Under the pieces are notes generated by a model, which did not search any database, was not told the DNA's origin, and worked only from the letters and a program-made list of their open reading frames with translations. Below, piece by piece: positions 1-8,383 of a stretch of 64,000 nt of DNA (positions within the stretch are counted from its first letter, which is position 1; each line of letters opens with the position of its first letter). The stretch covers positions 1-64,000 of the forward strand of contig JBBILX010000009.1 in the NCBI GenBank assembly GCA_037444685.1, read 5' to 3'. The DNA comes from UBA964 sp037444685. GTDB taxonomy: Bacteria > Pseudomonadota > Gammaproteobacteria > Steroidobacterales > Steroidobacteraceae. Made by a program: the position numbers and the translations under genes.

Positions 1-533
1 CTGCTGATCAGGTGGAACAGTAGCGAGCCGCCGTCCTGCGCGAACGGCAGATAGCCCAGCTCGTCGAGCACGATGACGTGCTGATACAGCAGGCGATTGG
101 CCAGTTTTCCGGCACGACCCTGCCGCTTCTCGGCATCGAGCTGGTTGACCAGATCCACGACGCTGTAGAAGCGCACGCGCTTGCCCTGCAGCACGGCCTG
201 GCGGCCCAGTGCCGTGGCCAGATGCGTCTTGCCGGTGCCCGTGCCGCCCACGAACACGATGTTGCGGGCGTTGGTCATGTACTCGCCCGTGCACAGCTGG
301 CGGATCCGCGTCTCGTCGACAGCGGACTCGCGGAAGTCGAACGTCTCGAGATCGCGCGGCATCGGGAAGCTGGCCAGCCGCAGCTGGTACTGATACGAGC
401 GCGCCTGCCGCTCGGCGATCTCAGCGGCCAGCCGCTGCTCAAGCCAACGTGTCGGGGCCAGCTTCTTCTGCGAGAGCGCCGTCAGGCTCTCCTCCAGCGC
501 GTTGGCCATGCCGCGCAGGCGCAGCGTCTTCAT
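1..533 (-). CDS. istB: IS21 helper ATPase IstB (3' end cut by window edge)
   Basis: This is the AAA+ helper ATPase of IS21 transposition, which assists IstA in target capture. Translation from the ATG at 533 begins MKTLRLRGMANALEE, a typical IstB N-terminus. A Walker A motif GGTGTGKTHLAT and a Walker B-like VIVLDELGYLPF follow. About 177 of the usual roughly 250 residues are present before the window ends at base 1. The start lies inside the 3' end of istA, about 95 bp of overlap in another frame, as is common in this family. Truncation is due to the window, not demonstrably to mutation. Confidence 0.9.
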   Translation of the reverse strand, partial: MKTLRLRGMANALEESLTALSQKKLAPTRWLEQRLAAEIAERQARSYQYQLRLASFPMPRDLETFDFRESAVDETRIRQLCTGEYMTNARNIVFVGGTGTGKTHLATALGRQAVLQGKRVRFYSVVDLVNQLDAEKRQGRAGKLANRLLYQHVIVLDELGYLPFAQDGGSLLFHLIS

Positions 534-2103
534 TTGTTAAGTCAGGGTCTCTTGCATGCGTCTTCTCCGATGTGGGGTTGGGAACGGGGTGCACGACGAC
601 CCGCGCTCGCAGCAGCTGGTCATAGCGATCGCAGTTCGCGGCGGGCTCCGTCGTCAGCTTCAACGCCTCGGGGACCTGCAACGGGGTCGCCTTGGGCGGC
701 TCGGCCGCCCGATGCAACAGGTTCACGACATGCGCGCTGCTGACCACTAGTTCATCGAGCGCGGCCGCGCACGCCTCGGTGACGGCCTCGAGTCCGTACA
801 GGGCCACCATGGAGAGGATGTCGACGAACTGCCGATCGCCATCGCTGTGGCGCGGCAATCGCTCACGCACGCGCGTCATCGCACCGGGCAGGTTCCACTC
901 CTTGAACGGCGCGCCATTGCGCAACGCCCCCGGCTTGCGCTCCAGCGCCGCCACGTAGTGCCACGGTTTGTACAGCGTCTGCCCCCGCTCGAAGCACCTC
1001 GGATGCTCGCCGACGATCTGCCCGCCGCACACGATCACGATCCGCTCGGCGTACGCGCGCACGGTGGCCACCTGGCCGACATACCGGCACTCCACGCTGT
1101 AGCGGTTGCGCTCGAAGTTCACCAGGCAGGTGGCCGAGATCCGCACGGTCTTCTCCGCATAGCCGTCGAACGGCGCAGGCACCGCGCGCAGCGCCGCGCG
1201 TTCTTCCTCCCACACTTCGATGACCCGTCGCTCGGGCTGCTCGGGGTGTGCGCGCTCGCGCGCCAGATGCAGCGAGCGATCCGCCAGATACGCGTTCAGC
1301 TCCGCCAGATCGGCGAAGTGCAGCTTCGGGGTAAACACCCACTCGCGCACGTTGTCGACCTGGTTCTCGATCTGCCCCTTCTCCCAGCCCGAGGCCGGCG
1401 TGCAGGCCGTCGGCTCGATCAGGTAGTGGTTGCACATCGCCAGGAACCGACGGTTGTAGCGCCGCTCCCGACCCATGAAGATCGCATCGACAGCGGGCTT
1501 CAAGTTGTCGTAGATGCCGCGCCGCGGCACGCCGCCCAGGAACGCGAATGCGCGCGCGTGCGCGTCGAACACCACCTCCTGGCTCTCGCGCGGATACGCC
1601 ACCAGGAAGAACGCACGACTGTGGCACAGCCGCAGGTGTCCAACCTTCACCACCTGTTCGATGCCGCCCAGCACCACATGCTCGTGGCTCCAGTCGAACT
1701 GGTACGCCTCGCCAGGCTCGAAGCTCTGCGGGATGAACGCCGTCGCTACCGGCCTGCGCGCGCGCTCGAACGCGCGCATGTGCCGGCGCACCCCGTCCAC
1801 CGCGCCCGTGTAGCCCTGCAGGCACAGCGCCTCGTAGATCCGCTGCGCCGTGCGCCGCTCGCTCACCGGCAAAGCCTGCTCGGCCTCCAGCCACGCGCCC
1901 AGCGTCGCCACATACGCCCCGAGCTTCGGCTGAGGTTGCCGCGTCCGCCGATACTCGAACGCCTCGCCCTGCACACGCAGCGCCCGCTTGACCGTGTTCC
2001 TCGAGAGCCGCAGATCCCGCGCAATCGCGCTGATCGACTCCCCGTGCACCAGTCGCCGCCGACGGATCTTCCCGATCGTCTCCATGCACAGCACCCCAGT
2101 CAT
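439..2103 (-). CDS. istA: IS21-family transposase IstA
   Basis: This is the DDE transposase of the IS21 element, 554 residues from the ATG at 2103. A second ATG at 2085 (METIGK) has a better-spaced G-rich ribosome site and may be the true start. An N-terminal helix-turn-helix (ISAIARDLRLSRNTVKRAL, near residues 24-42) should bind the terminal repeats. The integrase core shows the expected acidic residues in FDWSHE, IYDNLK and GWEKGQIENQ. The C-terminus overlaps istB by about 95 bp. No internal stop or frameshift is seen, so the gene looks intact and possibly active. Confidence 0.93.
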   Translation of the reverse strand: MTGVLCMETIGKIRRRRLVHGESISAIARDLRLSRNTVKRALRVQGEAFEYRRTRQPQPKLGAYVATLGAWLEAEQALPVSERRTAQRIYEALCLQGYTGAVDGVRRHMRAFERARRPVATAFIPQSFEPGEAYQFDWSHEHVVLGGIEQVVKVGHLRLCHSRAFFLVAYPRESQEVVFDAHARAFAFLGGVPRRGIYDNLKPAVDAIFMGRERRYNRRFLAMCNHYLIEPTACTPASGWEKGQIENQVDNVREWVFTPKLHFADLAELNAYLADRSLHLARERAHPEQPERRVIEVWEEERAALRAVPAPFDGYAEKTVRISATCLVNFERNRYSVECRYVGQVATVRAYAERIVIVCGGQIVGEHPRCFERGQTLYKPWHYVAALERKPGALRNGAPFKEWNLPGAMTRVRERLPRHSDGDRQFVDILSMVALYGLEAVTEACAAALDELVVSSAHVVNLLHRAAEPPKATPLQVPEALKLTTEPAANCDRYDQLLRARVVVHPVPNPTSEKTHARDPDLTNEDAAPARHGQRAGGEPDGALAEEAGPDTLA

Positions 2104-2144
2104 CCCCCTGCCTGATCCGAACCGATCAGGTAGGGTACGGGGCG

Positions 2145-2202
2145 GTCAAAGTTGGACGCCGGTTACACCCCGAACCGGGTCAGAATTGCACGCCGGTTAA
2201 CA
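2145..2202. repeat. IS21 terminal multiple repeats (istA-side end)
   Basis: Two 22-bp direct repeats, 34 bp apart, sit just upstream of istA. Both begin GTCA and share the core CGCCGGTTA; they occupy 2145-2166 and 2179-2200. The outermost dinucleotide is CA at 2201-2202, which reads TG on the minus strand. This arrangement matches the multiple transposase-binding repeats at IS21 ends. Confidence 0.75.
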
Positions 2203-2412
2203 GTACTCGATGCGACTTTGTATTCTGACCGGGTTGTAGAAGGTGTCGATGTAGGTGGGCACCGCCGACCGCGCCTCTGCGCGCGCGCATGCTATGCACG
2301 GCGCCGATCCTCCAACCCACGGCCTTGCGCGTGCGCAGATCCTCCATCGCGCTAGCCGCCGTACGCGCTCGCGGCCGATTCGACGCCCGCGCGCACGCAG
2401 CTCGCGCCGCAC
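2203..2412 (-). pseudogene. IS3-family transposase remnant
   Basis: The minus-strand frame ending at the IS21 boundary reads RRELRARGRRIGRERVRRL and then, after about 30 unrelated residues, YIDTFYNPVRIQSRIEY. The first part resembles the helical region of IS3 OrfB (ARGxxxGRxRVxRLM). The second resembles its extreme C-terminus (YIxxFYNxxRxHSxLGYLSP). The central integrase core is missing, and the C-terminal end is cut exactly where IS21 begins. This looks like a twice-damaged relic: an internal deletion, then IS21 insertion. From about 2413 to 2551 nothing further is recognisable. Confidence 0.55.
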
Positions 2413-2551
2413 ATCCGTGGGCTACTTCAGGCCTCGCCTATCTTCGCCTCCTGTTGCTCACGAGAGTATGAGACTTGAAGGTCCGGAAACAGGAGGGAGG
2501 CAGCCCTACGAAAGGACTCGCTAGGCGCGTTTCTCCAACGCGGCGAGCGGC

Positions 2552-3649
2552 TCAACTGAGCTCTTGAACGCATCGCTCGGCGAGCGCAAAACAGGATGTC
2601 AACCCGGGCGACTCGATCCCATACAAGTGAACAAGTCCAGCGATTCCGTGAGCGGCGGGGCCGTCGATCCGAAAGTCCGCGGCCGGTGCACCCGGTGGGA
2701 CGATTTTAGGGCGAATGCCGGTGTAGTCGGGATAGAGCCGCCCGACGTCGAGCGCTGGGTAGTATAGACGTATGGCTTCCGCGAAGTTCTCTTGACGGGA
2801 CTGGCCGAACGCGTAGTCCACGCCGTCGATCCACTGTACGTCCGGCCCGAATCTGGCGCGACCCGCGAGATCGATGGTGACGTGAATGCCGAGGCCGGCG
2901 GAGTTGGCGATGGGGTAAACGAGACGTGAAAACGGCGACCTGCCTGCAAGCGAAAAGTAATGCCCTCGAGCGTAATAAGCGACAGGTGCGCGTTCGCCGG
3001 CGCAGCCGGCGAGCTTGCGCGCAAGGTCGGGCGCGTAGAGGCCTGCTGAGTTCACGAGTTCGCGGCACGTGATCGTCTCGTCGAGGCCGGCAACGTCGAG
3101 CTCGAAAAGGCCGTCGGGGCGTCGCCGCCCGCTCAGAACCTCGCTTTGGAATACCACCTCGCCGCCGGCGGCCTGCAGGTCGGCCCAGACGCTGTTCATG
3201 AGGCCGTGGCTGTCCACGATCCCGGTGTAAGGGATATGCAAGGCTCGCACGCAGCAAACCCCCGGCTCGAGCTCTCTGACCTCGTCGCCCGAGAGCCAGG
3301 CGATCTCGCCGACGCGGTTACGTTGCGCCAGATCGAAGTACTTCTCGAGTGAGGGAACCTCATCCGAGGAAGTGGCGACAATCAGCTTGCCGGTGCGCCG
3401 ATGGTTGACGCTCTTCGTCTCACAATATTCGTAGAGAAGGTCTCGGCCGCGCACGCAGAGTTGCGCCTTCAAAGAGCCCGTTGGATAGTAGATCCCGCTG
3501 TGAATGACCTCGGAGTTGCGGCTGCTCGTCTCAGTGCCCACGGCAGCGGCGCGCTCGAGCACGATGACTTCGCGCCCTGAGCGACCGAGAGCCCGAGCGA
3601 TGGCGAGGCCGACGACGCCGGCGCCTATGACGAGGGTTTGGACGTGCAC
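2552..3649 (-). CDS. lhgO: FAD-dependent oxidoreductase, L-2-hydroxyglutarate oxidase-like
   Basis: This 365-residue flavoprotein belongs to the DAO superfamily and most resembles LhgO (YgaF), which oxidises L-2-hydroxyglutarate to 2-oxoglutarate and passes electrons to the respiratory chain. The N-terminus holds a Rossmann dinucleotide-binding motif, VIGAGVVGLAIARALG. It is followed by the family pattern ETSSRNSEVIHSGIYYP, with the His and Ser seen near the flavin in LhgO-type enzymes. A C-terminal GIESPGLTSCFALAE segment also fits the family. The gene stands alone, divergent from the PEP-CTERM gene. A related 2-hydroxyacid oxidase cannot be excluded. Confidence 0.8.
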   Translation of the reverse strand: MHVQTLVIGAGVVGLAIARALGRSGREVIVLERAAAVGTETSSRNSEVIHSGIYYPTGSLKAQLCVRGRDLLYEYCETKSVNHRRTGKLIVATSSDEVPSLEKYFDLAQRNRVGEIAWLSGDEVRELEPGVCCVRALHIPYTGIVDSHGLMNSVWADLQAAGGEVVFQSEVLSGRRRPDGLFELDVAGLDETITCRELVNSAGLYAPDLARKLAGCAGERAPVAYYARGHYFSLAGRSPFSRLVYPIANSAGLGIHVTIDLAGRARFGPDVQWIDGVDYAFGQSRQENFAEAIRLYYPALDVGRLYPDYTGIRPKIVPPGAPAADFRIDGPAAHGIAGLVHLYGIESPGLTSCFALAERCVQELS

Positions 3650-3780
3650 GGCACGCTTACCATAAGTGCCTCAGGCCGTTTGGACTGTGAACGGTTTCAC
3701 GTCGGCAGACCTTACAGCTCAAGGGGCGATGGAGGCAGTCTGGAGCGATAAGTCTCTGTAGGAAAGAGGGATTCCGTAAA

Positions 3781-3795
3781 TGGCACGCGGGTTGC
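3781..3795 (+). promoter_or_regulatory. Sigma-54 (-24/-12) promoter for the PEP-CTERM gene
   Basis: TGGCACGCGGGTTGC matches the RpoN consensus TGGCAC-N5-TTGC. The invariant GG (3782-3783) and GC (3794-3795) are separated by exactly 10 bases. Transcription would begin near 3806-3808, about 45 bases before the ATG at 3853. An RpoN-dependent activator would be required; its binding site was not identified. Confidence 0.75.
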
Positions 3796-3852
3796 GTACG
3801 ATATGGCCGAGGAAGGATGCCGCCGGCGTCCGTTAGCCAAGAGTATATGCAG

Positions 3853-4584
3853 ATGAGGAACTGGCTGAAGACCGCGATAGCGCTATCGATGCTGACCGCG
3901 ACGTCCTGGAGCGTGGCGGGGCCGAGCGAGATCGGTGATGTGGGCAATGTCGGCGATCAATCGGGTGGAGTGTTCGGCCCGGGCGGTTATTCGCCGGCGA
4001 CGGTATCGATTTCCACCAACAGCGGCTCGAGCTACTCGAACGTGTATGCGGGTCAGTTCGTGCTCGACTTCGACGACCTGTCGACGGCGTCGGCCGACTG
4101 GCAGCAGTTTCTGGCGTTCTGCATCGATCCGCATGTCTCGTTGACGCCTTACGACAACCCTTACACGGTCTACTCGCTGACGGGCGCGGGTCTTAGCTCC
4201 ACGGTGTCGACCGACCTGGCGCGACTGTGGGCCCTGCATCGGGGCTCGGTCAACAGCACGCAGACGGCCGCGGCGTTCCAGATCGCGGTCTGGGAGCTTG
4301 CCTTCGATGCGGGCAGCTACAACGTCCTCGGCGGCCAGTTCCGCGTCGGCAATGATCCCGGCGGGGCGCGGGCGCTCGCGCAGACCTGGATCGGCAATGT
4401 GCAGACCAGCACGGCGGCCGGCGCCACCGACATCGGCCTGCTTGTCGGCGATCCGCGGAACAACATCGGGCCGAAGCAGCGGCTGCTGACGCGCGTGTCG
4501 GTGCCCGAGCCGGCGACGCTGGCGCTGATTGGGATCGGCCTGGCCGGGCTCGGGCTGCTGCGCCGGCGCTCATGGGGGCTCTGA
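3853..4584 (+). CDS. PEP-CTERM sorting-signal protein with thioester-like domain
   Basis: This 243-residue exported protein should be processed by an exosortase. Residues 1-23 form a signal peptide ending SVAG. The C-terminus has the sorting signal VPEPATLALIGIGLAGLGLL followed by RRRS, with PEP at about residue 218. Between them lie FCID (Cys90) and FQIAVWE (Gln143), the spacing and context of the Cys-Gln pair of thioester domains, plus VYSLTG. The ATG at 3853 is preferred because the sigma-54 promoter would give only a very short leader for the ATG at 3817. No exosortase gene lies in the window. Confidence 0.8.
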   Translation: MRNWLKTAIALSMLTATSWSVAGPSEIGDVGNVGDQSGGVFGPGGYSPATVSISTNSGSSYSNVYAGQFVLDFDDLSTASADWQQFLAFCIDPHVSLTPYDNPYTVYSLTGAGLSSTVSTDLARLWALHRGSVNSTQTAAAFQIAVWELAFDAGSYNVLGGQFRVGNDPGGARALAQTWIGNVQTSTAAGATDIGLLVGDPRNNIGPKQRLLTRVSVPEPATLALIGIGLAGLGLLRRRSWGL

Positions 4585-4638
4585 CGCGCGCCAAGCAGTC
4601 GCGTGGTGCTTTGGACTGATCGGACGTCGGTCCCGCTT

Positions 4639-4670
4639 CGAGGCCCGCCCTGTGCGGGCCTCGCTGTTTT
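4639..4670 (+). terminator. Rho-independent terminator
   Basis: A perfect 10-bp GC-rich stem (4639-4648 with 4654-4663) encloses the loop CCTGT and is followed by CTGTTTT. It lies 55 bp after the PEP-CTERM stop codon and should end that transcript. Confidence 0.75.
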
Positions 4671-4836
4671 CGGGGACTTGCACAACAGACGTCTGCATGC
4701 GGGGGGCGACCCGTCGCGGGGGCATGGTGAGCCAGACGGTGCGCACCGTCGCAACGTCACGGGGCATCGGCGATTTACCTGCGCTGCGTCTGCTAGGCTT
4801 GCATGCCGGTTCCGTTGACTGGATGCAGCGTTCTCG

Positions 4837-5958
4837 ATGGAAGCAGAACAACCCCTTCGTCCCCGCGTCGACATCATCGCCGGTGCGCGACCGAACTTCA
4901 TGAAGATCGCGCCGATCATCCGCGCGATCGAGGCGCGCCAGCGCGCCGGGAGCCGCCTCGACTACCGGCTCGTGCACACGGGCCAGCACTACGACTCCCG
5001 CATGTCGGGTGATTTCTTCTCGCAGCTCGGCATCCCGGCCCCGCACGTGAATCTCGAGGTGGGGTCAGGCTCGCACGCCGTGCAGACCGCCGCGATCCTG
5101 ACGCGTTACGAGGAGCTGCTGCTCGCCGAGCGCAGCGCGCTGTGTCTCGTGGTCGGAGACGTCACGTCGACGATGGCCTGCGCGATCAGTGCCCAGAAGC
5201 TGCACCTCCCGGTCGCGCACGTCGAGGCCGGCATTCGCTCGGGCGACTGGCGCATGCCCGAGGAGATCAACCGGCTGGTCACCGATGCGATCACGAACTA
5301 CTTCTTCACGACGAGCGAGGCTGCGAACGAGAATCTCCGACGTGCCGGCGTCGGAGAGGAACGGATCTACTTCGTCGGCAACACGATGATCGACACGCTG
5401 CTTGCCAATCTCGAGCGTCTGCGGCCGCCGGACTTCTGGGATCGTGAGCAACTGCGCCCGGGCGAGTACTTCGTGATGACGCTGCACAGGCCGGCGAACG
5501 TGGATGACGCCGAACACTTGCGACGACTGCTCGAGGCGCTGAATGCGGCTGTGCGCGGCCTGCCGGTGGTGTTCCCGGTGCACCCGCGAACGGCCAGGTC
5601 GCTCGCCGCGCTGCGCACCGAGCTGCCGGCAATCCGTCCGGTCGAACCGCAGCCCTACCTTGAGTTCAACTATCTCGTCAGACACGCCAAGGCGGTGATC
5701 ACCGACTCGGGGGGCATCACCGAGGAGACGACGGTGCTCGGCATCCCCTGCCTGACGCTGCGTGACACGACCGAGCGGCCCGAGACCGTTACGGTCGGCA
5801 CGAACGAACTGATTGGCACCAACCCGGCGGCGCTGGCTCCCGCACTCGAGCGACTGTTCCGCGGCGAGTGGAAGCGCGGCGCCATCCCTGATAAGTGGGA
5901 TGGGCGGACCGGCGAGAGGATCGCGGCCATTCTCGAGCGGCTCCTCGATGCGGCCTGA
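4837..5958 (+). CDS. wecB: UDP-N-acetylglucosamine 2-epimerase (non-hydrolysing)
   Basis: This enzyme interconverts UDP-GlcNAc and UDP-ManNAc for surface polysaccharide synthesis in the cytoplasm. The 373 residues match the family's usual length. Visible hallmarks are the N-terminal GARPNFMKIAPI, VHTGQHYD, HVEAGIRSGDWRMPEEINR, the MTLHRPANVD segment, and the C-terminal DSGGITEE and RDTTERPETV, which bind the nucleotide sugar. There is no wecC beside it, so the pathway destination is unclear. It stands alone and converges on the carbamoyltransferase gene. Confidence 0.92.
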   Translation: MEAEQPLRPRVDIIAGARPNFMKIAPIIRAIEARQRAGSRLDYRLVHTGQHYDSRMSGDFFSQLGIPAPHVNLEVGSGSHAVQTAAILTRYEELLLAERSALCLVVGDVTSTMACAISAQKLHLPVAHVEAGIRSGDWRMPEEINRLVTDAITNYFFTTSEAANENLRRAGVGEERIYFVGNTMIDTLLANLERLRPPDFWDREQLRPGEYFVMTLHRPANVDDAEHLRRLLEALNAAVRGLPVVFPVHPRTARSLAALRTELPAIRPVEPQPYLEFNYLVRHAKAVITDSGGITEETTVLGIPCLTLRDTTERPETVTVGTNELIGTNPAALAPALERLFRGEWKRGAIPDKWDGRTGERIAAILERLLDAA

Positions 5959-5975
5959 CCGCGGCGACACCGTCG

Positions 5976-7025
5976 TCAGGTGCCGCGCAGCATCCGGTAC
6001 AACACCGCCATCTGCGACCACATGCGGTTCTCGGCCTGCAGCGTCAGCGCGCTGCGCGGCCCGTCGAGCACGGCATCCTGGACTGCGACACCGCGCCGAA
6101 CGGGCATGGCGTGCATGAGTCGGCAGTCCGGAGCCGTCTCGCGAAACCACGACTCGTCGATGCACCAGTCGGCATGCTGATCGCGGAGCCTCTTCTCGGC
6201 GATACTGTCGCCGTAGTGCTGCGTCGACGACCACTCCTTCACATAGATCACCTGCGCGCCCTGCAGCGCCTCGCGCCGGTCGCTGGTCTCGCGGACCGAG
6301 CCGCCGCTCTTCGCGGCGATCGCGCGGGCGCGCTCGATGATGCGGGCCGGCAACTCGAAGCCGTCAGGACGCAACACAGTGACGTTCATGCCACGGAGTG
6401 CCGCCATGTTGACGGCGGAGATGGGCCCGGAGAGCGGCAGGGCCTTCGGGTGGAAGGCCCAGCTGATGACGATCTTGCCGCGATGCGGCGGTACGCCGAG
6501 CTCGTCGAGCGTCTTCCAGTCGGCGAGGCTCTGGCAGGGGTGACTGACGGCCGACTCGAGGTTGATCAGCGGCCTGTCGACGTGGCGGGCCACCGCGCGA
6601 TAGGTGGTGTCGGCCAGATCGCGCTCGAGATGGCGCCGCTCCGCGAAGACGCGCACGCCGAGCGCGTCGCCGTACGAGGCGATGACGGGCACGGCGTCGG
6701 CGAGGTGCTCGGCCGCCTTACCGTCCATGACGACGCCCGCAGCGACTTCCATGCCATGAATCGACATCTCGGGCGAGATCACGAAGGCGCCGCCGCCGAG
6801 GCGGATCATGGCGGCCTGGAACGAGGAGAGGGTCCGCAGCGACGGGCTCAGGAACAGCAGCGAGAGGACCTTCCCCTCGAGCGCCCGTGGTTCGGGATGC
6901 GTCTGCAGACGCCGCGCGAGCCGCAGGAGTTCAAGGACCTCGTCGGTCTCGAGCTCCGCGAGGTCGTAGAAGTGCCGGATGCTCCGCCGTGGCTCGACGT
7001 CGCCTGCCGCCGTGGCGAGGCTCAC
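5976..7025 (-). CDS. N-acyl-ornithine carbamoyltransferase-like enzyme
   Basis: This 349-residue member of the aspartate/ornithine carbamoyltransferase superfamily starts at a GTG that overlaps the glrR stop (GTGA, 7025-7022). The carbamoyl-phosphate motif SLRT is near residues 62-65 and HPCQ near 162-165. The stretch VMDGKAAEH, the phrase AFHPKALP and the ending AENRMWSQMAVL resemble the N-acetylornithine carbamoyltransferase of Xanthomonas more than ordinary ArgF. The position I align with Xanthomonas Glu92 is Ala here, so acyl preference (acetyl or succinyl) is uncertain. It probably serves arginine synthesis. The coupling to a two-component operon is odd. Confidence 0.78.
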   Translation of the reverse strand: MSLATAAGDVEPRRSIRHFYDLAELETDEVLELLRLARRLQTHPEPRALEGKVLSLLFLSPSLRTLSSFQAAMIRLGGGAFVISPEMSIHGMEVAAGVVMDGKAAEHLADAVPVIASYGDALGVRVFAERRHLERDLADTTYRAVARHVDRPLINLESAVSHPCQSLADWKTLDELGVPPHRGKIVISWAFHPKALPLSGPISAVNMAALRGMNVTVLRPDGFELPARIIERARAIAAKSGGSVRETSDRREALQGAQVIYVKEWSSTQHYGDSIAEKRLRDQHADWCIDESWFRETAPDCRLMHAMPVRRGVAVQDAVLDGPRSALTLQAENRMWSQMAVLYRMLRGT

Positions 7026-8383
7026 AGGCGGCCCTGCTTGAAGTCCTCCGGCGTCAACTGGTGCCGGGCGAGCAGCTTGTAGAAATCCGTGCGGTTGCGC
7101 TTGGCGAGCCGCGCGGCCTGGCTGACGTTGCCGCCAGTGATCTGCAGGATCTGCGACAGGTAGCTGCGCGTGAACTCGTCGCGGGCCTCGTCGAACGAGG
7201 GCAGGCGGCCGCCGGCGCCGCCCAGGGTCTGCTGGACGAGCTCGACGGGAATGATGGGCGTCTGCGAGAGCGCGACGGTCTGCCGGATCACGTTGGAGAG
7301 CTGGCGGATGTTGCCGGGCCAGTCGGCGGTGGCGAGCAGTTCGACGGCCTCCGGCGCGTAGATCTTGCGCACGCCGGTCTCTTTGGCGATCTGGGCGAGG
7401 AAGTGCGCAACGAGCAACGGGATGTCCTCGCGCCGCCGCGCCAGCGTCGGCATCTCGATGTGCACGACGTTGAGCCGGTAGTAGAGGTCCTCGCGGAACT
7501 GACCGGCGGCCATCAGCTGCTGGAGGTCGCGGTGCGTGGCGGAGATCACGCGCACGTTGACGGGGATATCCTCGCTGCCACCGAGCGGGCGGATGGCATT
7601 CTCCTGCAGCGCGCGCAGCAGCTTGACCTGCAGCCGCATCGGCATGTCGCCGATCTCGTCGAGCAGCAGCGTACCGCCATCGGCGGTCTGGAACAGGCCG
7701 CGGTGATCCTTGGTCGCGCCACTGAACGAGCCGCGCAGATGCCCGAACAGTTCGGACTCGAGCAGCTCCTCGGCCATGGCGCTGCAGTTGACCGCGACGA
7801 AGGGCTTGTTGCGCCGTGGACTCGCCTTGTGAATGGCCCGGGCGAGCAGCTCCTTGCCGGTCCCGCTCTCGCCGGTGATCAGCACGCGCGCATCGGTGCC
7901 CGCGACCATGTGCGCCTGCGAGAGCTTCTCCTCCATGAGCGCGCTGCGGGTGACGATCTCGCTGCGCCACTCGTCGCCGCCCTCGCTGAAGCCGGAGATG
8001 CGCAGGGCCTTCTGGACCTGGTCGAGCAGCTCCTGCTTGTCGACGGGCTTGGTCAGGAAGCCGAAGGCGCCCATCTGCGTGGCCTGCACCGCGTCGGGAA
8101 TCGTGCCGTGCGCGGTCAGGATGATGACCTTGAGGCCCGGGTACCGGTTCTGCAGTTCCTTGAGGAGGCCGATGCCGTCCATCTCGTCCATGCGCAGGTC
8201 GGTGATCACGAGGTCGGGGCGGAACCGGCTCGCGGCGGCCAGGGCCTGGGCACCGCTCTCGTGGGCTTCGACATCATAGCTTTCGGCGCGCAGTCGGATG
8301 GTCAGGAGCCGCAGCAGTCCCGGGTCGTCGTCGACGACGAGGATGCGGGCCTTGCGCTTCGTCGATTGCAGCATCGCGTTCAT
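7022..8383 (-). CDS. glrR: Sigma-54-dependent response regulator GlrR (QseF)
   Basis: This 453-residue NtrC-class regulator has a receiver domain with phospho-acceptor Asp62 (VITDLRMDEMDG). An AAA+ domain follows with Walker A GESGTGKE (171-178) and Walker B LLLDEIGDMP. The C-terminal helix-turn-helix (ITGGNVSQAARLAKRNRTDFYKLL) closely matches E. coli GlrR. The sigma-54-contacting loop reads GSFSGA (218-223) instead of the usual GAFTGA, a notable departure. It lies in the conserved order glrK-qseG-glrR and overlaps qseG by 4 bp (ATGA) and the carbamoyltransferase by 4 bp, so all are probably cotranscribed. Confidence 0.92.
   Translation of the reverse strand: MNAMLQSTKRKARILVVDDDPGLLRLLTIRLRAESYDVEAHESGAQALAAASRFRPDLVITDLRMDEMDGIGLLKELQNRYPGLKVIILTAHGTIPDAVQATQMGAFGFLTKPVDKQELLDQVQKALRISGFSEGGDEWRSEIVTRSALMEEKLSQAHMVAGTDARVLITGESGTGKELLARAIHKASPRRNKPFVAVNCSAMAEELLESELFGHLRGSFSGATKDHRGLFQTADGGTLLLDEIGDMPMRLQVKLLRALQENAIRPLGGSEDIPVNVRVISATHRDLQQLMAAGQFREDLYYRLNVVHIEMPTLARRREDIPLLVAHFLAQIAKETGVRKIYAPEAVELLATADWPGNIRQLSNVIRQTVALSQTPIIPVELVQQTLGGAGGRLPSFDEARDEFTRSYLSQILQITGGNVSQAARLAKRNRTDFYKLLARHQLTPEDFKQGRL

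Larger units (their letters stand above)
1..2202 (-). mobile_element. IS21-family insertion sequence, one end only
   Basis: The element holds an istA-type transposase and an overlapping istB-type ATPase on the minus strand, the standard IS21 pair. Its istA-side end carries two direct copies of a 22-bp sequence (2145-2166 and 2179-2200) and finishes with 5'-TG...CA-3' polarity at 2202. Repeated terminal motifs and TG/CA ends are typical of this family. The other end lies outside the window, so the target duplication and completeness cannot be judged. It abuts an IS3-type remnant, which suggests insertion into an older element. Confidence 0.85.

Noticed and set aside
847..2115. Long plus-strand open frame of 422 codons
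   Set aside because: It is antisense to istA, Arg-rich, and has no family resemblance. GC-rich genes give long shadow frames.
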